The notes beneath the pieces are model-generated. The model saw only the letters and a program-made list of their open reading frames with translations. It was not told the origin of the DNA and did no database searches. From positions 2,151,989-2,215,988 of the forward strand of contig NZ_JAKFYQ010000001.1 in NCBI RefSeq assembly GCF_021533835.1: a stretch of 64,000 bases of DNA. Direction: 5' to 3'. Source of the stretch: Synechococcus sp. Nb3U1 (GTDB taxonomy: Bacteria > Cyanobacteriota > Cyanobacteriia > Thermostichales > Thermostichaceae). Positions 17,356 through 26,613 of this stretch are shown piece by piece. Position numbers and translations under genes: made by a program. Every line of letters starts with the position of its first letter. The first letter of the stretch is position 1.

Positions 17356-17973
17356 CTACAGAGCTAGGGGACTGACGCGATTTCGTTCAGCACTTGGCTC
17401 AGATGGAGAAGGAAAATGGCGCTCCAACAAAGCCGGGATTCCTTGTGCCGAGACCCCGCTGTAGCGGGCTTTGTCGGGCATAAACACAACGTTTGGGCCC
17501 CGCTTGCACTCTTTCATACAGCCCACCCCCTGCACGCGGATAGCATCGGGGTAGGTGGCCAAATGGGTCTTCAAGGCTTGGATCACCTCCCCAGCGCCCC
17601 GCCGACAACAATCGGACTTTTGGCAGACGAGTACGGTGCCCTTGGGTTTTGGGCTGGGATCCCCTGCTGAAGATCCGGTCTGAAGTGCAGGCTCTAAAGA
17701 GGACTGAGCTGGGCTGGGCACCACTCGGTAGAGCACCCACTTCTCCTGCCCTTTGCGCAGATCCACCTCCCGTTCGCCCCAAATTTGGATGGCATCGCCG
17801 GGTCGCAGGGTGCGATATAGCTCAGAGCGAATCGGTTTTGGGATCTTGCCAGTAAAGAGGTCGGATCCCGTCTGCCAGCGCAAATACTTCAATTTGCCAT
17901 CTGAGGAGGGCACAAACCCCAAAAATCGGCCTTCCCATTCAAATGGGATCCCTTGCTTATGCGACTTGCCCAT
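17356..17973 (-). CDS. Thioredoxin-like [2Fe-2S] ferredoxin domain protein
   Basis: A 205-residue cytoplasmic protein. The N-terminal half (about 1-90) is a beta-rich domain with EGRFLGFVPSSDGKLKYL and RPGDAIQIWGEREVD, which looks OB-like. The second half (about 112-190) is a thioredoxin-like [2Fe-2S] ferredoxin domain. It has cysteines in VLVCQKSDCCRRG and VGCMKECKRGPNVV, the usual spacing for ligands. Such proteins occur in many cyanobacteria as (2Fe-2S) ferredoxin domain-containing proteins without a known partner. The start overlaps the end of the upstream small gene by 17 bases, so the pair is likely an operon. Confidence 0.8.
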   Translation of the reverse strand: MGKSHKQGIPFEWEGRFLGFVPSSDGKLKYLRWQTGSDLFTGKIPKPIRSELYRTLRPGDAIQIWGEREVDLRKGQEKWVLYRVVPSPAQSSLEPALQTGSSAGDPSPKPKGTVLVCQKSDCCRRGAGEVIQALKTHLATYPDAIRVQGVGCMKECKRGPNVVFMPDKARYSGVSAQGIPALLERHFPSPSEPSAERNRVSPLAL

Positions 17974-18244
17974 CTTGCCCCCCTGCTTGAATGTTCAATT
18001 GCCAGCAGGTTTCCAGACCCTGCACCAGCTCCTGCCGACGGGCGGTATGCTGCCGGATCACACTCCGCACCTGCAGGGCTGCTAATAGCGTATTCATTTC
18101 CACCTGTAGGCCACCATCGCCCGTACACACCGACGGGATCCCCAACTCCAGCAGCCGACGACAAATGCGCCAGCGCTCCCCAAAGGGGATATCCAAACGA
18201 TAGCTGCCAGAGGACAAATCAGGGAGCAGAGAAACCGAGTTCAT
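17957..18244 (-). CDS. Small conserved-looking hypothetical protein
   Basis: A 95-residue soluble protein beginning MNSVSLLPDLSSGSYRLDIP and containing GERWRICRRLLELGIPSVC, followed by an amphipathic helical half with QVEMNTLLAALQVRSVIRQH. I do not recognise a family. ATG 18244 is preferred over an upstream start because the upstream part is hydrophobic and unlike the rest. It overlaps the ferredoxin-like gene by 17 bases on the same strand, suggesting joint translation. Confidence 0.65.
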   Translation of the reverse strand: MNSVSLLPDLSSGSYRLDIPFGERWRICRRLLELGIPSVCTGDGGLQVEMNTLLAALQVRSVIRQHTARRQELVQGLETCWQLNIQAGGQDGQVA

Positions 18245-18423
18245 AGCTGAAATCAACACCTCCAAGTCGAAGAATAAAAGATAAAGTAGAAATTTTCTCA
18301 ATAAGTGATCAAAAAAAACCGGGAGGGTGAATTGATAAACTGCATCAGCTCCACGAGTATCCCGGCCAAGCTATCTAACCCCTGTCAATCCTTTCTGTCC
18401 CGATTAGAAAATAGGGATGTGGA

Positions 18424-18975
18424 TTAGGCTTTACCGTTCATCAGTCCAAACACCAGGCTATCGTTGGCCAGGAAATGATTCAGGTGAAAGGCACGGTCTT
18501 CAGTTTTCAACAAAATCTGCTCGTAGAGATAGCGAGTAGCCCGATCCCCAAGGCTTTCCGCCTGAGCAGCTTGTCGCCGCAACAGATCGATAATCGCCTG
18601 CTCTGCTGCTAAGTCGTTGCTCAACATCTGCCGCGCCTCAAAGGCCCCATCTGGCTCTGGAGTAAAGCAACACATCTGGGCCAAGGTCGCAAAGGTGGCC
18701 ACCGGCACACCCCCTAGCCCGTCCAGACGCTCTCCCAAATCGTGAACGTGCTCACTCACCTCTTCATAATGATTTTTAAAGAATTCGTGCAGAGAGTAAA
18801 ACTCGGTGCCTTCCACCACGAAGTGATGCTTTTGGTATTGCAGATACAACCCCTGAAAACTGGCAAAGAGCGCATTCATACCCTCACAAACCGGCTGGGT
18901 CACCTCAGCCCCGAGCAGGACAGCATTGTTCCGCACGCTGCTAAGTGCTTGGCGCAAAGTTGAAGTTTCAGACAT
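18424..18975 (-). CDS. dps: Dps-type ferritin with three-histidine ferroxidase site
   Basis: A 183-residue Dps-family protein that forms 12-subunit shells, oxidises Fe(II) and protects DNA. The intersubunit ferroxidase residues are His51 (in KHHFVVEG), His63 (SLHEFFK), His78 (EHVHDLGER) and Glu82. Canonical Dps has Asp at positions 67 and 78; here they are Lys67 and His78. A three-histidine centre with zinc affinity and use of O2 is known for DpsA of Thermosynechococcus, and the numbering coincides. No long DNA-binding lysine tail is present. ATG 18975 is clear. It is divergent from the GGDEF gene. Confidence 0.92.
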   Translation of the reverse strand: MSETSTLRQALSSVRNNAVLLGAEVTQPVCEGMNALFASFQGLYLQYQKHHFVVEGTEFYSLHEFFKNHYEEVSEHVHDLGERLDGLGGVPVATFATLAQMCCFTPEPDGAFEARQMLSNDLAAEQAIIDLLRRQAAQAESLGDRATRYLYEQILLKTEDRAFHLNHFLANDSLVFGLMNGKA

Positions 18976-19320
18976 ACTTCAAGGTTCTCCAGCGAAGGTG
19001 AGTGAAAATGGGTCAAGAACCAGCCTAACAAAGAAACCCTAGGATCCCTTGCTGTTGACCCTTACCCTCAGCATAGTACAAAGGAGCCGTATTTGTGAAC
19101 TGTTATCAATAAGCCTTGTTTTTGATTGAAAGGGTTAGAGGGTGAGTCTGTGTCTGGCACTCCTGGCTACGGGAAAACAGACGACAAGATACGTTAAAGG
19201 ATACGACCCAACCCTATCGGTAGCGTGTAACCTTGGCTTTGAGCGGTTCGCGACTCTAAATTGAGGGAGGGATTAGCGGTCTTGCTCGGCAGATTCATAT
19301 TATAAAGGTAGGGTAAAGGG
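18976..19320. other. Intergenic region between dps and the GGDEF gene
   Basis: This 345-base spacer separates two divergent genes and should hold both promoters. It is A+T-richer near 19080-19140 (TTATCAATAAG and TTTTTGATTG). I see no open frame with protein-like content, no strong hairpin, and no repeat copy. No operator could be named with confidence. Confidence 0.5.
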
Positions 19321-21393
19321 GTGATCGTGCCTGTGGCAGCAGAGCAACTGCTATTGGTGGCTTCTCAGGAAACAGCCTCTCGGCTATGTCCGGTGCTGCG
19401 CTTGCAGGGGTTTCGGGTGCGGGTGGGCCAATCGGCGGATGCCTTGCCTTTGCAGCTGGCGGCTGGCCAATTGGATTTGGCTCTGTTGGATTTGGGATAT
19501 GTGACCGAGATCCCGCCACAGGGGCTGCCGCTGATCTACTTCGATTCCGGGCTTGCCGAGCTGCCCTCTCAAGCCCAGTTACGGCTGCGGGGTATCGAAC
19601 CGGGTTTATATCTGGCGGATCCCACCGATGCTCAAGCGCTGCGAACAGCGATCGAATTTTGTTTGTACAAGCATCGGGCCGAGAACAAACTGAAAAGTCT
19701 GGAACAGTGGTTGGTTTCCAGCTTGACCAGTGTGGGGGATGCGGTGATCTCCACGGATTTGCAGGGGCGGATTACCTTTATTAACCCGGTTGCCGAGGCT
19801 CTGACTGGCTGGCGCCGCGGGGAATCTTTGGGCAAACCCGTCTCGGAAATTGTTCGGATCGTGGATGCCCGCACCCATCAGCCTCTACCGGATCCCTGGG
19901 GGGAAGCGCTGCGGGGTCAGGTGATGCTCGGCTCCGGCGAGGCGGTATTGCTCTTGGCGCGGGATGGGGCGGAAGTGCCGGTGGCCAATGGCATCGCCCC
20001 CTTACGGGATGAATCTGGCCAACCGAAAGGATCAATCCTAGTGCTGCGGGATCTGACGGTGCGACAGTCTCCCCACGGGCTACTCAGCGCCCTGCACGAT
20101 ACCCTGACAGAGCTGCCCAATCGCGCCCTGTTTATGGATCGGCTGCAACGGGCGGTGGAACGGGCCCGGCGGCTCCCTGGGGAGCGTTTTGCCGTGTTGT
20201 TTTTGGATTTGAACCGGTTTAAGTCGGTGAACGATACCCTCGGCCATCATGCCGGTGACGAACTGTTGGTGGGGACGGCCCGGCGTCTGGAGGCCTGTGT
20301 GCGCTCCATCGATACTCTGGCGCGTTTTGGCGGCGACGAATTTGCCATTTTGCTAGAAGGGATCCAACAGGTGAGCGATGCCACCCGGGTTGCCGAACGC
20401 ATCCACCAATCTTTGCAGGTGCCGTTCCAGATCCAGTCCCACGAAATCACAATCAGCGCCAGCATTGGCATTGCCCTGGCTGGCTCTCAGGCGTTGGCTC
20501 CCGAACAACTGCTGCAACAGGCGGATAGCGCCATGTATCGGGCCAAACAACAGGGGCCAAGTCGGTACGAAGTGTTCGATCCGCTTTTGCACCGCTACGC
20601 CAAGGCCAGAGCCCAATGGGAAGAGGAGCTACGGCACGCCCTAGACCAAGAACAATGGCAGGTCTGTTACCAACCGATGGTGAATTTGGCTACAGGGGAT
20701 TGGCAGGCAGTAGAAGCCCTGCTCTACTGGGAACACCCAGAGCGGGGTTGGCTGAGTGGGCGGGAGTTTCTTGGGGTGGCAGAAGAAGCTGGGTTGGCGG
20801 TGCCCTTGGCAGATTGGTTTATTCAGGCTGCCCTGCGACAGTGGCAGCAGTGGCGAGCGCAGTATCCCTGGATGTCGGAGTTGCCTTTACACCTCAACTT
20901 GCTTCCCCAGCAATTTGCCCAGCCGGATTTGGCCCAACGCCTGCATCGCTGGTTACAGGAGTTCCAACTTTCTGGATCCCTGTTGCACCTTGGGTTAACG
21001 GGCACCATGTTGATGGAGGCCAGTTCTCTAGTGGAGCAGCAACTGCACCAATTGCAATTGTTGGGTGTGGCGTTGGTGTTGGAGCGGTTTGGTAGTGGCT
21101 ATGTCTGTTTGCAACGCCTGAGTACCTTACCCCTACAGGGAATCCGGCTAGATGGATCCTTGGTGCAGCCAATCGGCCCCCATCAATTGGAACCGGACAA
21201 AACCCTGCTAGCGGCCCTACGCCTGGCAGAGACCCTGAATCTGCCCGTGACGGCCCCCGCCATTGAAACTTCAGAACAAGCCCTCTACCTGCAGCGCATG
21301 GGCTGTGTGGCGGGTCAGGGATCCCACTTTTATCCGCCTCTAGCCCCTCGTGAGATGGGATCCCTATTGGGGGCAGAATCCTTGGCGGCTTGA
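19321..21393 (+). CDS. PAS-GGDEF-EAL protein with degenerate EAL domain
   Basis: A 690-residue signalling protein. An N-terminal receiver-like domain (about 1-115) is followed by a PAS domain (about 130-245: GDAVISTDLQGRITFINPVA), a GGDEF domain (about 260-425) and an EAL domain (about 435-685). The GGDEF active site is intact (ARFGGDEF, about 334-341) with an RxxD I-site five residues upstream (RSID). So it should make cyclic di-GMP and be product-inhibited. The EAL domain has lost key residues: EALLYW for EALLRW, LERFGSGY for DDFG-type, GLTG for ELTE, APAIET for AEGVET. Hence no phosphodiesterase activity is expected; it may only sense. The start is GTG 19321. Confidence 0.9.
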   Translation: MIVPVAAEQLLLVASQETASRLCPVLRLQGFRVRVGQSADALPLQLAAGQLDLALLDLGYVTEIPPQGLPLIYFDSGLAELPSQAQLRLRGIEPGLYLADPTDAQALRTAIEFCLYKHRAENKLKSLEQWLVSSLTSVGDAVISTDLQGRITFINPVAEALTGWRRGESLGKPVSEIVRIVDARTHQPLPDPWGEALRGQVMLGSGEAVLLLARDGAEVPVANGIAPLRDESGQPKGSILVLRDLTVRQSPHGLLSALHDTLTELPNRALFMDRLQRAVERARRLPGERFAVLFLDLNRFKSVNDTLGHHAGDELLVGTARRLEACVRSIDTLARFGGDEFAILLEGIQQVSDATRVAERIHQSLQVPFQIQSHEITISASIGIALAGSQALAPEQLLQQADSAMYRAKQQGPSRYEVFDPLLHRYAKARAQWEEELRHALDQEQWQVCYQPMVNLATGDWQAVEALLYWEHPERGWLSGREFLGVAEEAGLAVPLADWFIQAALRQWQQWRAQYPWMSELPLHLNLLPQQFAQPDLAQRLHRWLQEFQLSGSLLHLGLTGTMLMEASSLVEQQLHQLQLLGVALVLERFGSGYVCLQRLSTLPLQGIRLDGSLVQPIGPHQLEPDKTLLAALRLAETLNLPVTAPAIETSEQALYLQRMGCVAGQGSHFYPPLAPREMGSLLGAESLAA

Positions 21394-21523
21394 TGTCTGC
21401 CTAGTGTCTTGGTTTGAGATCCCTGGGATCCCTTCTTGGTAGGGGACGAGCCCGTTACAGGGTATCGGCAGGAGCCATACTGAGGTTATACGCCTGTGGA
21501 TCCCGGCTTGGGAATAGAGAGCC

Positions 21524-22774
21524 ATGCCCCCAATTGATCCTGATCCAGACAGCCAACCCTGGATCGACAAGCTGATTACCTTAACCCATCAAACCGTTGC
21601 TCGTGCCCAAAGCAGCTCAACCCAACCCTGGGATTGGGCCAGTCACCCAGTCAAGGAGAGCGTTAAACAGAGCCTGTTGGAAGCGGAGGCAGAGATGGGC
21701 CACTGCAATGTCATGGTGATCGGCAAAACAGGGGTGGGCAAAAGCACCCTGGTGAACGCTGTCTTTAAGGATGAACTGGCTCGAACGGGTGTGGGCAGCC
21801 CCGTGACCCGTCACATTCGCAAATATTCCAAACAAGATTGCCCGATCACCATCTACGATACGCCGGGCATGGAATTGGCTGGAGAACAAAATGTTGGTAT
21901 CCGCCTAGAAGTGGCCCAATGTATTGATGAACTGCGCCTACAGGATCCCGAGCATCACATCCACATCATTTGGTATTGCATCCATCATGAAGCCAATCGG
22001 CTAGAAGAAACCGAACTGGATTGGTTGCGGGCTTTAGAACTTAAAGATGTACCGGTCATTTTAATTTTGACCCAATACTTAGACGGCTCTGAAGAAAGCG
22101 AGTTCCTGCAATACTTGCAACACCAGAACCCGCCAGTGCGCTATATTGTTCCGCTCTTGGCTCGCGACAAAGTAATTACCCGGCAAATCACTATTCCCGC
22201 CCACGGATTGGAGCACTTAATTGGCTGTACGTTGGAACTGCTGCCGGAAGTCGCCCGTCTCGCTTTTATTCGACAACAACTGCTGCGGGTGGATCTAAAA
22301 GCTGATGCCGCCCTTAAGTATGTATCGAGCTACGTGGCCAGTGCTGCGTTTATCGGAGCTGTGCCCATCCCTTTTGCCGATGCACCCCTGTTGGTGACCG
22401 CACAAATTGGCATGATCGCCAATATCAGCTTTATTTTTGGCTACAAAACTTCCCCTTCTTTTTACTACTCCCTGATGGTGGCTTTGGCTGGAATTGGGGG
22501 AGCAACGGTGGCGGGGCGGGCGATTGTTTCCAACTTACTCAAGTTTATCCCGGGTGTTGGATCGATTGCGGGCGGGATCCTTCAATCCACCACGGCAGCC
22601 ACCCTCACCCTCTCGATTGGCCTTGCCTACATTGAGGTGATGAAAGCGATTGCCCGCGCTGAAATTAAAGAGATCCAATTATCTCAATCGGAAATTCAAG
22701 AGCTATTTGTGCAGCAGTACCGCGACTATGCGGCTTCTGGAAGAAACAACCTCAGGGATGAGGACTGGGAGTGA
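21524..22774 (+). CDS. Era-like GTPase with DUF697 membrane domain
   Basis: A 416-residue GTPase. The G domain (about 55-240) has G1 GKTGVGKST (about 67-75), a threonine-containing G2 region, G3 DTPG and a G4 reading LTQYLD rather than the usual N-K-x-D. The C-terminal part (about 270-390) holds DUF697-like hydrophobic segments (FIGAVPIPFADAPLLVTAQI and PGVGSIAGGILQSTTAATLT). Similar proteins are common in cyanobacteria and are thought to act at membranes; their cargo is unknown. The atypical G4 could weaken guanine specificity. ATG 21524 has no strong Shine-Dalgarno sequence. Confidence 0.85.
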   Translation: MPPIDPDPDSQPWIDKLITLTHQTVARAQSSSTQPWDWASHPVKESVKQSLLEAEAEMGHCNVMVIGKTGVGKSTLVNAVFKDELARTGVGSPVTRHIRKYSKQDCPITIYDTPGMELAGEQNVGIRLEVAQCIDELRLQDPEHHIHIIWYCIHHEANRLEETELDWLRALELKDVPVILILTQYLDGSEESEFLQYLQHQNPPVRYIVPLLARDKVITRQITIPAHGLEHLIGCTLELLPEVARLAFIRQQLLRVDLKADAALKYVSSYVASAAFIGAVPIPFADAPLLVTAQIGMIANISFIFGYKTSPSFYYSLMVALAGIGGATVAGRAIVSNLLKFIPGVGSIAGGILQSTTAATLTLSIGLAYIEVMKAIARAEIKEIQLSQSEIQELFVQQYRDYAASGRNNLRDEDWE

Positions 22775-22804
22775 AGTGCTGAAGTTGAATGTTACTTGGA
22801 GATG

Positions 22805-23809
22805 TTATTTGGAGATCGAAGTAGAACTGGGGCTGGCTTCCACCTTGCTGCGGCTGAGGGTACCGTCAAACCCAAATGCCCCTTGTACCAAGTAGAGAGG
22901 GCGGCCTTTGACCTCTTCAAAAATACGGCCCAAGTATTCCCCAATCACCCCCAAGCTGATCAATTGGATCCCGCCCAGAAATAGCATGATCACGGCCAAA
23001 GATGCATACCCAGGGACATCCGATCCAAATAACAGCGTGCGAATCACCAAAAAGAGGCCATAGAGCAAAGCCAGCAATGAAATCCCTAGACCCAAATAGC
23101 TCCACACCCGTAGTGGCCAAGAACTGAAGGACGTGATCCCCTCCATCGCCAAATTCCACAGGCGCCAATAATTCCACTGGGTTTTGCCCCGAAACCGAGG
23201 AGCGCGATCGTAAAAAATGGCCGTTTGCCGATAGCCCACCCAGGCAAAGATCCCTTTCATAAAGCGGGTGCGCTCCCGCATTTGCTTGATGGCCTCTACC
23301 ACCTGTCGATCCAGTAGTCGAAAATCCCCCGTGTTGCGTGGGATCCGCACCTGACTGAGTTGATCAATGACATGGTAAAACCCGTTGGCGGTAAATTGTT
23401 TGAGCCAGCTTTCCCCCTGACGGCTACGCCGCACCGCGTACACCACCTGGTAGCCCTGTCGCCACAGCTCTAGCATCTCTGGGATCAGTTCCGGTGGATC
23501 CTGTAGGTCGGCATCGATGGGAATGACGGCTCTTCCCGAGGTGTAATCGATCCCTGCGGTGAGGGCAATCTCTTTGCCAAAACAACGGGAGAGGTTGAGC
23601 ACCTTAATGCGGGGATCCCGTTGGTGAAAGGCGAGCAGTTTTTCTAGGGTATTGTCTTGGCTGCCATCGTTGACGCAGACCAATTCGTAGCTGAGCTGTA
23701 GCGGATCCAAAGTTTGGGTAAGGCGCCCAAACAAATGCTCAAGGTTATCCGCCTCGTTTTTGCAGGGGATGACGATGGATAGCTCAGGGGCAGTCAGCTC
23801 AGCTAACAT
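22805..23809 (-). CDS. Family 2 glycosyltransferase (DPM1/GtrB-like)
   Basis: A 334-residue membrane-anchored glycosyltransferase. The GT-A domain (about 8-230) starts ELSIVIPCKNEADNLEHLF, has the metal-binding D-x-D region in VIPIDADLQDPPELIPEML and the acceptor-side QMRERTRFMKGIFAWVGY. Two C-terminal membrane helices (about 240-310) match GtrB/ArnC-type enzymes that transfer a sugar from a nucleotide to a polyprenyl phosphate. The sugar is not readable. ATG 23809 is chosen so the coding region begins at the family's N-terminus and does not run into hslO, which ends 41 bases upstream on the same strand. Confidence 0.88.
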   Translation of the reverse strand: MLAELTAPELSIVIPCKNEADNLEHLFGRLTQTLDPLQLSYELVCVNDGSQDNTLEKLLAFHQRDPRIKVLNLSRCFGKEIALTAGIDYTSGRAVIPIDADLQDPPELIPEMLELWRQGYQVVYAVRRSRQGESWLKQFTANGFYHVIDQLSQVRIPRNTGDFRLLDRQVVEAIKQMRERTRFMKGIFAWVGYRQTAIFYDRAPRFRGKTQWNYWRLWNLAMEGITSFSSWPLRVWSYLGLGISLLALLYGLFLVIRTLLFGSDVPGYASLAVIMLFLGGIQLISLGVIGEYLGRIFEEVKGRPLYLVQGAFGFDGTLSRSKVEASPSSTSISK

Positions 23810-23849
23810 CCAAGGGCAACCAGAAGGGCAAAAAAGGATCCCTTCGACA

Positions 23850-24809
23850 TCATACGGTCGCCGACATATCCGCCACAATCGAGCGCAACTCATCTTCCGA
23901 GACGCGATACACCTCGTTACAGAAGTGACAGACGGCCTCCGCCCCCCTATCGGTGTGGATCATATCGATCAGCTCATCCCGCCCCAACATGCGTAGAGCC
24001 CCTTTCACCCGGTCGGAATTGCACTTGCAATAAAACCGGATGGTGCGCATCTCCGGCACAATTTTCAGATTCAGATCCCCCAGGCAGATCTGCAACAGCT
24101 CTCGCAAACCACCCCCAGAGGCCAACATCGGGCTGAACTCCTCCACTTTGGCCAAGCGGGTTTCCATCTCCGGGATTAAGCTAGCAGGCGCCCCTGGCAT
24201 CACTTGCAGCAAAACGCCCCCGGCAGCCCGTACCCGATGCGAATCGAGATGTACCCCCAAAAGCACCGCCGACGGGGTTTGCTCCGATGAGGAGAGATAG
24301 TAGGTGACATCATCCCCCACCTCTCCAGACACCAACTCCACCGCGCTGGTGTAGGGTTGGCCGTACCCCAGATCCCGCAGCACGTGCAGATAGCCGTAGC
24401 GCCCGATCGCCTGGCCCACATCCAACTTGCTTTCCGAGGTGAGGGGGAGCTCAATCGCTGGGTTGCCCACATACCCGCGCACCGTGCCATCCAAGCCAGC
24501 ATCCACCCAAATGTTACCCAGGGGGCCATCCCCCTTTAGTTGCAGGTTGATCCGCGCCTGACGGCGTTTCAGGTTGGCCGCCAGCAGCAACCCCGCGCTC
24601 ATGGCCCGACCCAAAGCCACCGTGGCCACATAAGAAAGCTTGTGCCGCTCCCGCGCCTCTTGTACCGCTTGGGTGGACACCAACCCCACCACCCGAATTT
24701 TGCCTTCTGCCGCCGTGGCCCGGATCAGATGATCCGGAAGAGAGGGGGGCGGACTCTCAGAAACAGCTTTCGATCCCTTTGCTCCTTTTGAGCCAGAGGC
24801 ATCCGTCAT
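23850..24809 (-). CDS. hslO: Redox-regulated chaperone Hsp33
   Basis: A 319-residue Hsp33, a holdase activated when oxidation releases zinc from its C-terminal redox switch. The N-terminal domain shows DHLIRATAAEGKIRVVGLVS, GDGPLGNIWVDAGLDGTVRG and YTSAVELVSGEVGDDVTYYL. The four zinc cysteines are present as C-K-C-N and, 30 residues later, C-H-F-C near the C-terminus. ATG 24809 is preferred over the adjoining GTG. It is followed on the same strand by the glycosyltransferase with a 40-base gap; the two may be co-transcribed. Confidence 0.94.
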   Translation of the reverse strand: MTDASGSKGAKGSKAVSESPPPSLPDHLIRATAAEGKIRVVGLVSTQAVQEARERHKLSYVATVALGRAMSAGLLLAANLKRRQARINLQLKGDGPLGNIWVDAGLDGTVRGYVGNPAIELPLTSESKLDVGQAIGRYGYLHVLRDLGYGQPYTSAVELVSGEVGDDVTYYLSSSEQTPSAVLLGVHLDSHRVRAAGGVLLQVMPGAPASLIPEMETRLAKVEEFSPMLASGGGLRELLQICLGDLNLKIVPEMRTIRFYCKCNSDRVKGALRMLGRDELIDMIHTDRGAEAVCHFCNEVYRVSEDELRSIVADMSATV

Positions 24810-25067
24810 CACAACCTCAACGCGCGTCCTGGAGCTAAGTGACCGGGATCCCCTGGCGACTCACTTCTCCATATTGAATTGTAACCACTCTCCCGCAGAA
24901 CCACCGGAGCAGCGCAGCTCAGTCAGAAGGGGCGAGAGTACCCCTTTTCTGGGAGACATCTTAAGAAGTATGAAGATCTGAGATGGGGGATGGCTACCAT
25001 GTCAGAAAATAGCATCCGGGTATGTTCGTCATACTCTTTAAAAAAATCGACTTGAGGATAGATATCC

Positions 25068-25553
25068 ATGAGCGTTGTCACGAAATCGATTGTGAATGCG
25101 GACGCGGAAGCCCGCTACCTGAGTCCAGGGGAATTGGATCGGATCAAATCCTTTGTCACCTCCGGTGAGAAGCGGTTGCGCATCGCTCAAGTCTTAACCG
25201 AGTCTCGTGAGCGCATCGTGAAGCAAGCTGCTGATCAACTCTTCCAGAAGCGCCCTGATGTTGTCTCCCCTGGCGGCAATGCTTACGGCGAAGAGATGAC
25301 TGCGACTTGCTTGCGGGATATGGACTACTACCTGCGCCTGGTTACCTACGGCATCATCGCCGGTGATGTCACCCCGATCGAAGAGATCGGCTTGGTGGGT
25401 GTTCGGGAAATGTACAACTCTTTGGGCACCCCGATCCCGGCGGTGGCTGAGAGCGTGCGTCAAATGAAGCAGGTGGCCAGTGGTCTGTTGTCTCCCGATG
25501 ATGCGGCTGAGGCTGGCTATTACTTTGACTTCGTAGTGGGAGCAATGGGCTAA
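25068..25553 (+). CDS. apcA: Allophycocyanin alpha subunit
   Basis: A 161-residue phycobiliprotein of the phycobilisome core. It starts [20 protein letters not shown] and has the chromophore segment [17 protein letters not shown], where the Cys (about residue 81) binds phycocyanobilin. [20 protein letters not shown] is also typical. The ATG is preceded by GAGGATAGA. A 255-base upstream region, shared with divergent hslO, should contain a strong light-regulated promoter; I cannot map it. It is first in the order apcA-apcB-apcC, the standard core operon, but apcE is not next to it. Confidence 0.98.
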   Translation: MSVVTKSIVNADAEARYLSPGELDRIKSFVTSGEKRLRIAQVLTESRERIVKQAADQLFQKRPDVVSPGGNAYGEEMTATCLRDMDYYLRLVTYGIIAGDVTPIEEIGLVGVREMYNSLGTPIPAVAESVRQMKQVASGLLSPDDAAEAGYYFDFVVGAMG

Positions 25554-25616
25554 TCCCTCATTGTTTTGACTGCACAACTGTTTGATGTTCACTGATTTGG
25601 ATTTAGGAAGCTCATC

Positions 25617-26102
25617 ATGCAAGACGCGATTACCGCTGTGATCAACAGCTACGACGTCCAAGGCAAGTATCTCGACAACTCTGCCATCGACAAGTTGAAG
25701 TCCTTCTTCGCCACAGGCGAGTTGCGGGTGCGGGCGGCTGCCACCATCGCGGCCAATGCCTCCACCATTGTTAAGGATGCGGCTGCTAAGGCGCTGTTGT
25801 ACTCTGATCTGACCCGTCCCGGTGGCAACATGTACACCACCCGTCGCTATGCTGCTTGCATCCGCGATATGGACTACTACCTGCGCTATGCCACCTATGC
25901 CATGCTGGCCGGCGACACCTCTATCCTGGATGAGCGGGTGCTGAATGGGTTGAAGGAAACCTACAACTCTTTGGGCGTGCCCGTGGGCGCCACCATCCAA
26001 GCCATCCAAGCCATGAAAGAAGTGACCGCGGCTTTGGTGGGTGCTGATGCCGGCAAAGAGATGGGCGTGTACTTCGACTACATCTCCTCTGGCTTGAGCT
26101 AA
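25617..26102 (+). CDS. apcB: Allophycocyanin beta subunit
   Basis: A 161-residue beta subunit that pairs with ApcA in trimers stacked in the phycobilisome core. It begins [20 protein letters not shown] and has the chromophore site [19 protein letters not shown] (Cys about 81). The Asn in the [12 protein letters not shown] segment (about residue 71) is the position methylated in most beta subunits. The gap from apcA is 63 bases with TTTAGGAAG as ribosome-binding site. Transcript levels of apcC are usually set by attenuation or processing after apcB; the 172-base gap downstream is consistent with that. Confidence 0.98.
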   Translation: MQDAITAVINSYDVQGKYLDNSAIDKLKSFFATGELRVRAAATIAANASTIVKDAAAKALLYSDLTRPGGNMYTTRRYAACIRDMDYYLRYATYAMLAGDTSILDERVLNGLKETYNSLGVPVGATIQAIQAMKEVTAALVGADAGKEMGVYFDYISSGLS

Positions 26103-26274
26103 ACGCTAGCGTCGCTGGATTGGCTTGAGTTCTATTGTCCAACGAGCACGACGGGCGATTTGCCGCAGGGATCTGGTGTGCTAATCAGGGTACGCGAGCT
26201 TTCTGAGGTGGATCGCCTGTTTTGCTGGTCGAGATTATTTCAGCCCATTTGTTGTCGATCAGGGATCCCTTATC

Positions 26275-26478
26275 ATGCGCATGTTTAAGATCACGGCCTG
26301 TGTGCCCAGCCAAACCCGGATTCGCACCCAACGGGAGCTACAAAATACCTTCTTCACGAAGTTGGTGCCCTACGATAGCTGGTTCCGGGAACAGCAACGC
26401 ATCCAAAAATCCGGTGGCCGCATCATTAAGGTGGAATTGGCTACAGGTAAGCCCGGCACTGATGTAGGACTGCTGTAG
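26275..26478 (+). CDS. apcC: Phycobilisome core small linker Lc7.8
   Basis: A 67-residue CpcD-domain linker that caps allophycocyanin trimers and stabilises the core. The sequence MRMFKITACVPSQTRIRTQR, then the middle FTKLVPYDSWFREQQRIQ and the Gly-containing end RIIKVELATGKPGTDVGLL are standard. It lies 172 bases after apcB on the same strand; this spacer has no other gene and probably holds a processing site. Downstream, 26480-26610 carries no clear terminator by eye. Confidence 0.96.
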   Translation: MRMFKITACVPSQTRIRTQRELQNTFFTKLVPYDSWFREQQRIQKSGGRIIKVELATGKPGTDVGLL

Positions 26479-26613
26479 TTCCCCTATCCGTTCGTATTTT
26501 CTCCTCAGATACTGGCAATAGCCCTCTCCAGATCCGGTATATCCAGCTTCAGGGGCTTTTACCTTGGGGTTGGGTCAGCGGGTCTGCTTGTTTCATGGGG
26601 GTGAGGATCCGAC

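Noticed and set aside
26222..26467. Alternative frame over apcC
   Set aside because: apcC itself matches the Lc7.8 linker over its full length; the other frame has no family-like content.
25068..26478. A complete apcE-apcABC core operon
   Set aside because: No apcE-like large linker is present upstream of apcA (hslO lies there on the other strand) or downstream of apcC.
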